From positions 1 to 40,866 of the forward strand of contig NZ_CABUHK010000053.1 in NCBI RefSeq assembly GCF_902491285.1: 40,866 nucleotides of DNA, read 5' to 3'. Each line of letters opens with the position of its first letter. Position 1 is the first letter of the stretch. Positions 34,797 through 40,866 of the stretch are shown here, piece by piece. The notes under the pieces are model-generated. The model was not told where the DNA came from, made no database searches, and saw only the letters and a program-made list of their open reading frames with translations. The translations under genes and the position numbers were made by a program. Source of the DNA: an uncultured Bacteroides sp. (GTDB taxonomy: Bacteria; Bacteroidota; Bacteroidia; Bacteroidales; Bacteroidaceae).

Positions 34797-37115
34797 CTAT
34801 TCCGTTTTGATACTATTTACCGGATTTTCATTAGCGATATGCCATGCTTTCAGAACAACACAAATTACAATCAGTAATTGAACAGAAAGGGCTGTGCCTA
34901 CAAAAAGCAACGGATTTAAATCAATCTGCTCGGCAAATTGGTCGAGCCATGCCTGTCCCGCAAAATAAGAGACAACCGTCCCTATCAGGATAGAAATTAC
35001 AGAAACATACAAGATGTCACGTGTCAGCAATCCCAATACACGGGAAGCCTCAGCACCGTTCACTTTCCGGATAGCTATCTCCTTGCTGCGGCGTTGGGTT
35101 TCGTCGTTCACATAGCCTATCAGTCCCATGATGACAATCAACAAAATAAAGCCGGAAGTAATCCAGACGGAATTACGGAAGCGGTATACATTCTTATATA
35201 CGTCTTTCACCATACTGTCTACCAAGACAAAGCGTAAGGATATATTCGGGAAAGTACTTTCCACAAATTCGTTCAGACGTTTCAGGTTTTCGTCATAAGG
35301 TTCTTTTAAACGGACATCGAACGCATGGTTTGCATTCTCATCTCCTATCAGGACGATAGGAGATTGAGGCGCATAAAAGCTGGTGTTGCGAATGTCACGA
35401 AAAACACCCACAATCGTTCCCTGAACATCATTCAACTTTTTACCTACTGCCCCATCCGTCCATTTCATCAGACGCACGAGTTCCTCGTTTACCAGCAAAT
35501 CATCCTGCTTCTTTATCGTAGTTCCTTCAAGAATCTTGATTCCCATTACTTCAGGATAATTATAATGACAAGAATTAAAATTCAGTGTAGCAATCCGTTT
35601 GCCATCATTTCCTATCAGTCCGCGTGTCCAGTACTCGCCAAGCACACCATTTATGGCAACCGTCACTCCTTCTACCATCGGCTGGCGGCGAAGTTCGTCT
35701 TTGATATGCTCTACCGATTCTTTGGGAAGCCATGTCTGTGCCTGAGCCAATCCGGGCACGACAATCCCCATGTCCCGGTTCATCAAATGGCTATACTGCA
35801 ATAAGGTGACTAACAGTAACCCCAAGACGAAAGAAACTCCTGTAAATTGCACAAACAGCAACGAACGTTTCCAGCCTTTCTTCCCGTCAGTATAACGACG
35901 GAACACTTGCGTGACAGGAATACGTGAGAACAACCGCCCCGGTATGCCGCCTGCCAAAATGAAAAGCACGAAGACAGTAAGTAGCGGCACCCACAACGTT
36001 TCCCAAGTAAAAAGTGAGGAAAGACGTACGGAAAGCAAATCTTCAATCAAGCCACGTGTATTAATTATCAGCAAGAAACTAAGCAATATGGAAATGATAA
36101 TAAGAATTCCCGTCTCTGCCAAAAACATATTGAAGATATTTGCCGAACTGGCTCCATTACACTTATGAACTCCTACCCCTTTCGCACGACGGCTCAAGAT
36201 GGCAATGGATATAAGCATATAATTCATAATAGCCACAAAGAAGATAGCAAAGCCCAGAAATCCGTAGATAACCAGCCGTTTCTGCACATCGGGAGAATCC
36301 AAATGGCGTTTCACTAATGGAATAATACTAAATTTCATTTTCCAACCATCAAATTCCAAAGAGGTATATTTCCCAATCACCCGCTGGATATTAGCGTTTA
36401 CCTTATCAATATCCGAAACATCGCGCAAGCGAAGGAACGCATAAAAAACATCATTTCCACCCCAGCCGGCTCCCGCGTGATATCCCCCATTCTGATGGAT
36501 GGAAATTACGAAGTCATGAGTAAGCATCGTGTTTTCCGGTACGTCCTTGTATATGCCACGAATGGTCAGTTCTTCTTGTTTCTGGATAAAAAGCGCTTTG
36601 CCGACAGGATTTTCATCTCCGAACGTTTTACGGGCAAAATGCTCTGACACGAAAACGCTTCCGGGCATATTCATGTCTTTCGGATTTCCTTTCAGCACGG
36701 GGATGCCGAAAGTCCGAAAAAAACAGGTGTCTGCATAGATATAATTTATGTCGGACAAAAGTTTACCTTCCTTATAGATATTAGCGCCACCATGAGGAAA
36801 GACGCAACTGGATATTTCGACTTCTTTCGGCATCTCTTGTGCCAGAGTAGCTGCTACCGCATCAAAAACGGTATAGTCATAACTGGTTCCGCTCTCGTCT
36901 CCTGTCGTTTCGCCTGTGTTGGAGTTGGTAACCTGGCAACGCACAAGAGCCAGACGTTCCGCGTCCGGATAGCATTGTTCATAACTTAACTCGAAGGCTA
37001 TCTGCGAGAAAAGCAGAATACCAATGGTAATCCCTAAAGAGAGGGAAATGACTCTTATGATATTCGACCCTCGTTCACGCAGTAATGTACGTATAGTATA
37101 ATAGATTTGTCTCAT
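34797..37115 (-). CDS. ABC transporter permease, FtsX/MacB-like (distal)
   Basis: This 772-residue permease has two FtsX-like halves. Each consists of a membrane helix, a large periplasmic domain and three further membrane helices. The N-terminus YYTIRTLLRERGSNIIRVISLSLGI leads into helix 1. A coupling-type segment RRAKGVGVHKCNGASSANIFNMF lies near residue 312, and the second-half equivalent RRSKEIAIRKVNGAEASRVLGLL near 680. It ends in ANENPVNSIKTE. MacB/LolCE-type permeases of this kind work as mechanotransmitters, moving lipoproteins, peptides or drugs from the periplasm. It is paralogous to the permease at 37842 and follows the ATPase gene by 10 bp. Confidence 0.92.
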   Translation of the reverse strand: MRQIYYTIRTLLRERGSNIIRVISLSLGITIGILLFSQIAFELSYEQCYPDAERLALVRCQVTNSNTGETTGDESGTSYDYTVFDAVAATLAQEMPKEVEISSCVFPHGGANIYKEGKLLSDINYIYADTCFFRTFGIPVLKGNPKDMNMPGSVFVSEHFARKTFGDENPVGKALFIQKQEELTIRGIYKDVPENTMLTHDFVISIHQNGGYHAGAGWGGNDVFYAFLRLRDVSDIDKVNANIQRVIGKYTSLEFDGWKMKFSIIPLVKRHLDSPDVQKRLVIYGFLGFAIFFVAIMNYMLISIAILSRRAKGVGVHKCNGASSANIFNMFLAETGILIIISILLSFLLIINTRGLIEDLLSVRLSSLFTWETLWVPLLTVFVLFILAGGIPGRLFSRIPVTQVFRRYTDGKKGWKRSLLFVQFTGVSFVLGLLLVTLLQYSHLMNRDMGIVVPGLAQAQTWLPKESVEHIKDELRRQPMVEGVTVAINGVLGEYWTRGLIGNDGKRIATLNFNSCHYNYPEVMGIKILEGTTIKKQDDLLVNEELVRLMKWTDGAVGKKLNDVQGTIVGVFRDIRNTSFYAPQSPIVLIGDENANHAFDVRLKEPYDENLKRLNEFVESTFPNISLRFVLVDSMVKDVYKNVYRFRNSVWITSGFILLIVIMGLIGYVNDETQRRSKEIAIRKVNGAEASRVLGLLTRDILYVSVISILIGTVVSYFAGQAWLDQFAEQIDLNPLLFVGTALSVQLLIVICVVLKAWHIANENPVNSIKTE

Positions 37116-37125
37116 TATATTCAGT

Positions 37126-37800
37126 TTATGCCGTTACGCTTGCTACGATACTTCCATCGAATAAATGCACCGTACGATGTGCGAAACTCGCATCATGCTG
37201 TGAGTGGGTCACCATAATAATGGTAGTTCCTTCCTTATTCAGTTCTGTCAGCAGATTCATTACTTCGGCACCGTTCTTGGAGTCAAGATTGCCCGTAGGC
37301 TCATCAGCAAGAATTAATTTAGGATTAGTGACAACTGCACGGGCAATGGCAACACGCTGTTGCTGACCACCGGAAAGTTGTTGCGGGAAGTGTTTGGCAC
37401 GGTGACTGAGATTCATTCGTTTCAGAATGCTTTCTACCATACGGCGACGTTCGGAAGCTTTAAGCCCCAGGTAAGTGAGCGGAAGTTCCACATTCTCATA
37501 GACATTCAGTTCGTCTATCAGGTTGAAACTCTGGAATACGAAACCTAGTTTCCCCTTACGCACATTTGTACGTTCTCTCTCCTTCAGTCCGGCCACCTCT
37601 TCCCCTACCAGGCGATAGGAACCTTCGGTGGGATTGTCCAACAGTCCGAGAATATTCAACAAGGTAGATTTGCCACATCCCGAAGGTCCCATAATGGCTA
37701 CGAACTCTCCTTCTTTTACTTCAAGGTTAACATGATTCAATGCGACCGTCTCCACTTCGGAAGTACGGAATACTTTACTGATGTCTGTGATTTGTATCAT
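37126..37800 (-). CDS. ABC transporter ATP-binding protein, LolD/MacB-like
   Basis: This is the ATPase (224 residues) of the adjacent permeases. Walker A is GPSGCGKST at 38-46, the Q-loop is VFQSFNLIDEL (Gln90), the ABC signature is LSGGQQQR at 142-149, and Walker B is LILADEPTGNLD at 162-173. The length and the GNLDSKNG segment are typical of the LolD/MacB/FtsE group, which pairs with FtsX-type permeases. It lies between the two permease genes, so one ATPase probably serves both, either as a heteromeric complex or as two homomeric ones. Confidence 0.95.
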   Translation of the reverse strand: MIQITDISKVFRTSEVETVALNHVNLEVKEGEFVAIMGPSGCGKSTLLNILGLLDNPTEGSYRLVGEEVAGLKERERTNVRKGKLGFVFQSFNLIDELNVYENVELPLTYLGLKASERRRMVESILKRMNLSHRAKHFPQQLSGGQQQRVAIARAVVTNPKLILADEPTGNLDSKNGAEVMNLLTELNKEGTTIIMVTHSQHDASFAHRTVHLFDGSIVASVTA

Positions 37801-37841
37801 CTTATTTTAAATTATTATGTTTCAAATTTATTATGTTCCAA

Positions 37842-40112
37842 TTATTCATTTGCAATACTATTCACCGGATTCTCATTGGCGACTTGCCATGCTTTAAATA
37901 TGACACAAACAAGAACCACTACTAATACAAAGACAATAATTCCGGCAAACAGCCAAATGCCCGGGTTGACAGATTCGCTAAATTGCTGCAACCACTTCAT
38001 GCCGACCAGATAAGCCACTCCCGCACCAACAAGAGTAGCAGGAAATGCTGTCCACAAAATATTAGTCGAGAATAATCTCAAGATACCGAAAGTATCGGCT
38101 CCATTTACTTTGCGGATAGCAATCTCTTTCCTGCAAAAGCGAATCTCATCGCCAACGTATCCGAGCAGCCCCATCAAAGCAATCAGAAAAATAGAAATTG
38201 AGGCCAGAAATACTGCATTTCGGAAACGTACAATATCCGTATATTGAGCATCTAATTTCTGAGTCAATGAATAGAAGAGCACATCATCGGCCGGAAATAT
38301 TTCTGCCATCATCTCATTCAAACGTTTAAGATTATCCTCAAATGGCTCTTTTAACCGCAGATAATGAAATGCAAGATTGGAATCTCCTCCTATCAATAAA
38401 ACGGGAAACTGGGGATAATAGACACTTTGGACAGAGAAATCTTTTACTACCCCAACGATTGTAACTTTTCTTTTCCATGTGGGCAACTGTTTACCAATCG
38501 GGCTGTCTGTCCATCCGGCTTGACGTACAAATTCTTCATTCACTAAAGCTTCATTCTTCATCATCACATTTTTACCCTGCAATATTTGTATCCCCATCAT
38601 AGGTATAAAATCAGCTCCAATCCACTCTATCCGACCGTGAATGGTACGTCCTTCCCCTACCTCAAACTGCTCCCCGCTCCAACCGGACCAAATACTCTGC
38701 ATACCCACCCCATAATCCTCAACCATAGGCAGATTCATAAAGAAGCTTTTAGCATTTTGCCGGTCACTTCCCATACTCTTCCAACACATCACCACACGTT
38801 CGGGACGATATCCCAAATCTTTATTCATTACCATCTGATATTGGCAAAACACAACCATAAGGAAACTTAAAATAAAAGTCATACCGGCAAACTGGATAAA
38901 CAATAACGGGCGTTTCCAAGAAGTTTTGCGTTCTGCATAACGACGGAAAACTTGTGTCACAGGAATAGATGCAAATATGCTCGCCGGTATAGTTCCCGCC
39001 AATATAAAAACTGTTAGAAGTACGGTCAATGGTGCCCAAAGTGTCTGCCACGTAAAAAGCGAACTTAAACGTATACCTGCAATTTCTTCCACAAACTCCC
39101 GAAACTGGAAAAGGAGTAACACAGTCATTAACACTGAAATAAAAAGAATAAAAACAGTTTCCACCAAAAACATTCTAAAGATATTGCCATCTGTTGCACC
39201 ACAGCATTTATGTACTCCGACAGATTTGGCACGCCGTGCCAAAGACGAAACGGAAATCAGCACATAATCAAAAGCGGAAATCAGCAGAATGACAACGCCC
39301 AACACAGACATCATTAATATCATGAGCCGTACCGTTGGATTGGCCGTATGAAATTCAAGCAAGGGGCGGAAAGAAAAAGAGTTCTTTTTATTAGCAGAAT
39401 CAGCCATATATTTCTTGAGCATATCAGGTATCCGTGCCTCTACCGTCGCTATATCTTTATCAGGTTCGCGGAAACGAATTATCGACATATAACTGATATC
39501 GTACCCCCATCCTCCACGATTCTGATTCCATAACTGGCTCATCGGTGCCACCACATCAAAATGTATATCGGTATTTTCTCCTATGTCTTCAAAAACCCCA
39601 CGTATAATCATCGATTCCTTGCGGTCAATAGATAAAGCCTTGCCTATGACACTCTCAAGGTCGTTTCCCTCTCCTATTTTTTCTGCCAACGAACGGGAAA
39701 TGAATAAAATATCAGGCCGAATCAGTTCTTCTGTCTTACCGGCCAGTACTTTCAAGCCCAATGTGGAAAATAGATGTTCATCAGCGTGTATCATAGATTC
39801 CGTCAAACGAACATTTCCATTATAGAAAACATTTGTTCCCATATTTCTCAATGTCGTGGCATCCTCCACTTCTTCCGGAAAACTCTCACGCATAGCCGCA
39901 GAGAAAGGACCATAGGTATAAACTCCATCCATATATGCGATATACAACTGGTCGGATTGCCTACAGAAATTATAGTAACTCAACTGAAAGGCAACACAGG
40001 AAAACAACAGGATACTTACAAATACCCCTAATGTCAAAGAAATGATTTTAATAATGTTCGTAGCCCGCTCATGCATCAACGTTTGAACGATATAATAACA
40101 GTGTCTTACCAT
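37842..40112 (-). CDS. ABC transporter permease, FtsX/MacB-like (proximal)
   Basis: This 756-residue permease is paralogous to the one at 34797. Matching segments include YYIVQTLMHERATNIIKIISLTLGV at the N-terminus, RRAKSVGVHKCCGATDGNIFRMFLVET in the first half, CRKEIAIRKVNGADTFGIL in the second, and the terminal ANENPVNSIANE. ATG 40112 is chosen by alignment with the paralogue. An in-frame ATG at 40169 would add 19 residues without homology and lies upstream of the predicted promoter. It is the first gene of the three-gene operon. The leading region holds a possible sigma-54 promoter and tandem palindromes. Confidence 0.9.
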   Translation of the reverse strand: MVRHCYYIVQTLMHERATNIIKIISLTLGVFVSILLFSCVAFQLSYYNFCRQSDQLYIAYMDGVYTYGPFSAAMRESFPEEVEDATTLRNMGTNVFYNGNVRLTESMIHADEHLFSTLGLKVLAGKTEELIRPDILFISRSLAEKIGEGNDLESVIGKALSIDRKESMIIRGVFEDIGENTDIHFDVVAPMSQLWNQNRGGWGYDISYMSIIRFREPDKDIATVEARIPDMLKKYMADSANKKNSFSFRPLLEFHTANPTVRLMILMMSVLGVVILLISAFDYVLISVSSLARRAKSVGVHKCCGATDGNIFRMFLVETVFILFISVLMTVLLLFQFREFVEEIAGIRLSSLFTWQTLWAPLTVLLTVFILAGTIPASIFASIPVTQVFRRYAERKTSWKRPLLFIQFAGMTFILSFLMVVFCQYQMVMNKDLGYRPERVVMCWKSMGSDRQNAKSFFMNLPMVEDYGVGMQSIWSGWSGEQFEVGEGRTIHGRIEWIGADFIPMMGIQILQGKNVMMKNEALVNEEFVRQAGWTDSPIGKQLPTWKRKVTIVGVVKDFSVQSVYYPQFPVLLIGGDSNLAFHYLRLKEPFEDNLKRLNEMMAEIFPADDVLFYSLTQKLDAQYTDIVRFRNAVFLASISIFLIALMGLLGYVGDEIRFCRKEIAIRKVNGADTFGILRLFSTNILWTAFPATLVGAGVAYLVGMKWLQQFSESVNPGIWLFAGIIVFVLVVVLVCVIFKAWQVANENPVNSIANE

Positions 40113-40144
40113 ATATTTATATTGTGTACATTTGCAAATTGAAA

Positions 40145-40160
40145 TACAGAAAGTATGCCA
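40145..40160 (-). promoter_or_regulatory. Possible sigma-54 (-24/-12) promoter of the ABC operon
   Basis: The minus strand reads TGGCATACTTTCTGTA. The -24 part TGGCA is perfect and preceded by C. The -12 part at the correct spacing is CTGTA instead of TTGCA, so the invariant GC is GT. The predicted start is about 20 nt before ATG 40112. A competing housekeeping-type -7 candidate, TCAATTTG at 40135-40142, has one mismatch. Confidence 0.35.
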
Positions 40161-40213
40161 GAAGGACATCTTCTTAATTATCAGACATTTACATTATCCG
40201 AGCCCAATATTCA

Positions 40214-40253
40214 TTGTCTAATAATTAGACAGTCGCGTCTAATTATTAGACAA
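40214..40253. promoter_or_regulatory. Tandem 15-bp palindromes, candidate enhancer-binding sites
   Basis: GTCTAATAATTAGAC (40216-40230) and GTCTAATTATTAGAC (40237-40251) are each perfect 7+1+7 palindromes that differ only in the central base. Their centres are 21 bp apart, two helical turns. Because of this, the whole block can also fold as a single long hairpin with the 6-nt loop AGTCGC, but no T-run follows on either strand. The centres lie roughly 90 and 110 bp upstream of the start predicted from the sigma-54-like promoter, a typical spacing for an NtrC-type activator. Confidence 0.7.
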
Positions 40254-40400
40254 AATCAATAGCCTGCCCTTCTTTCCGGCAAAGTAGATACTTCCACCTC
40301 TTTATTGTTCTTTTTTACCTATTTTTCATAACCTGACATTATTATCTCAGTTGAAAACTTTATTTTCGTGCAAAGTTTTCAATAAATTAATATTTTATTT

Positions 40401-40866
40401 ATGCCAAACAAGAATTTATATGCACTCTTGTCGTGTCTGCTACTAACCGGATGCGGTATGATTGATTATCATCCATACGATGTCCGCATCAGTGGCGAGA
40501 CAAATGTCAATGCACACAACATCGAAAAGATAGAAGCGAATTGCAAAGGCAAGACTACACTACGCTTCGTAACCATGGGTGATTCACAACGCTGGTATGA
40601 CGAAACGGAAGATTTCGTGAAAGAGATTAATAAACGGGATGATATTGATTTCGTCATTCATGGCGGAGACATGAGTGACTTCGGAGTGACGAAAGAGTTT
40701 CTTTGGCAGCGCGATATTATGAACAGGCTGAAAGTGCCTTATGTGGTTCTGATTGGCAATCACGACTGCCTGGGTACAGGAGAAGAAACGTACAAAAACG
40801 TATTCGGCCCCAGGTTCTTCGTCAAATTTGGTGGTACTTCTTCTATTGTGAATAAAGAATCTTGGC
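40401..40866 (+). CDS. Calcineurin-like metallophosphoesterase lipoprotein (partial, runs off the window)
   Basis: The reading frame is open from ATG 40401 to the window end (155 codons, 3' part missing). A 17-residue signal ends in the lipobox L-T-G-C, with the acylated Cys at residue 18. The absence of an acidic cluster right after Cys suggests a periplasm-facing or non-exported lipoprotein. Metallophosphoesterase metal-binding motifs appear in order: GDSQ (~residues 57-60), HGGDMSD (~90) and GNHDC (~117). The family is a di-metal phosphodiesterase or phosphatase; the substrate is unknown. It is divergent from the ABC operon and shares the region with the tandem palindromes. Confidence 0.85.
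   Translation, partial: MPNKNLYALLSCLLLTGCGMIDYHPYDVRISGETNVNAHNIEKIEANCKGKTTLRFVTMGDSQRWYDETEDFVKEINKRDDIDFVIHGGDMSDFGVTKEFLWQRDIMNRLKVPYVVLIGNHDCLGTGEETYKNVFGPRFFVKFGGTSSIVNKESW

Larger units (their letters stand above)
40113..40400. other. 288-bp divergent regulatory region
   Basis: This gap separates the ABC operon (minus) from the metallophosphoesterase gene (plus). It holds the two promoter candidates of the ABC operon and the tandem palindromes at 40214-40253. For the plus-strand gene only a poor -7 candidate (TATTTTCG near 40364) is seen. No small gene is evident. Confidence 0.5.

Noticed and set aside
40113..40169. Upstream ATG 40169 for the proximal permease
   Set aside because: The extra 19 residues have no counterpart in the paralogue (which starts MRQIYYTIRTLL against MVRHCYYIVQTL), and the region contains the promoter candidates.
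40214..40253. Tandem palindromes read as an intrinsic terminator
   Set aside because: The block can form a long hairpin, but no T-run follows it on either strand, it is AT-rich, and it lies between divergent promoters where a terminator has no purpose.

Overview
The window reads as a chromosomal segment of a gut Bacteroides (Bacteroidetes). The reasons are: promoters with the Bacteroides -7 box TAnnTTTG before many genes, almost no Shine-Dalgarno sequences, an F-type ATP synthase operon in the Bacteroidetes order (beta, epsilon, a 4-TM protein, a, c, b, delta, alpha, gamma), a Mfa/Fim-type (type V) pilus locus, lipoproteins with acidic surface-export signals, and families typical of the group (DUF4301, C11 clostripain, ~770-residue FtsX-like permeases). 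No tRNA, rRNA, CRISPR array, insertion sequence or prophage is visible. It looks like core genome with one accessory surface locus.

Layout. 1-2388: two tandem AraC-type regulators with a candidate autoregulatory operator, then an intergenic region with a promoter-terminator pair that could encode a ~60-nt RNA. 2389-4613: a C11 cysteine-protease lipoprotein and an RmlD-like NAD(P)-binding protein. 4656-7193 (minus): a PIF1/RecD-like helicase with HRDC and C-terminal HTH domains. 7253-14696 (minus): the complete nine-gene ATP synthase operon, with a strong terminator at its 3' end and a repeat element between alpha and gamma. 15305-23033 (plus): a four-gene type V pilus operon (anchor, pilin, 1421-residue adhesin, second pilin). 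23087-28010 (minus): purT, a PagL-like lipid A deacylase, a CAT-family acetyltransferase and a DUF4301 protein. 28117-30330 (plus): a long RelA/SpoT homologue whose hydrolase centre is degenerate. 30411-33245 (minus): MFS transporter, panB and a HAD hydrolase. 33397-34758 (plus): a MATE exporter. 34797-40112 (minus): an ABC system of two paralogous permeases around a LolD/MacB-like ATPase. 40401-end: a lipoprotein metallophosphoesterase cut by the window edge.

How it fits together. Energy conservation (ATP synthase), starvation signalling (RSH), purine and pantothenate synthesis (purT, panB) and DNA maintenance (helicase) form the housekeeping part. The surface part is the pilus operon, the PagL-like enzyme, the protease and the exporters. 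The less ordinary signals are: tandem 15-bp palindromes 21 bp apart upstream of a possible sigma-54 promoter for the ABC operon; a four-fold internal repeat in the giant pilus-locus adhesin; the RSH protein with lost HD residues; the small-RNA candidate at 2180-2241; a 21-bp-phased direct repeat before the first AraC gene; and hairpins placed between genes whose products are needed in unequal amounts.
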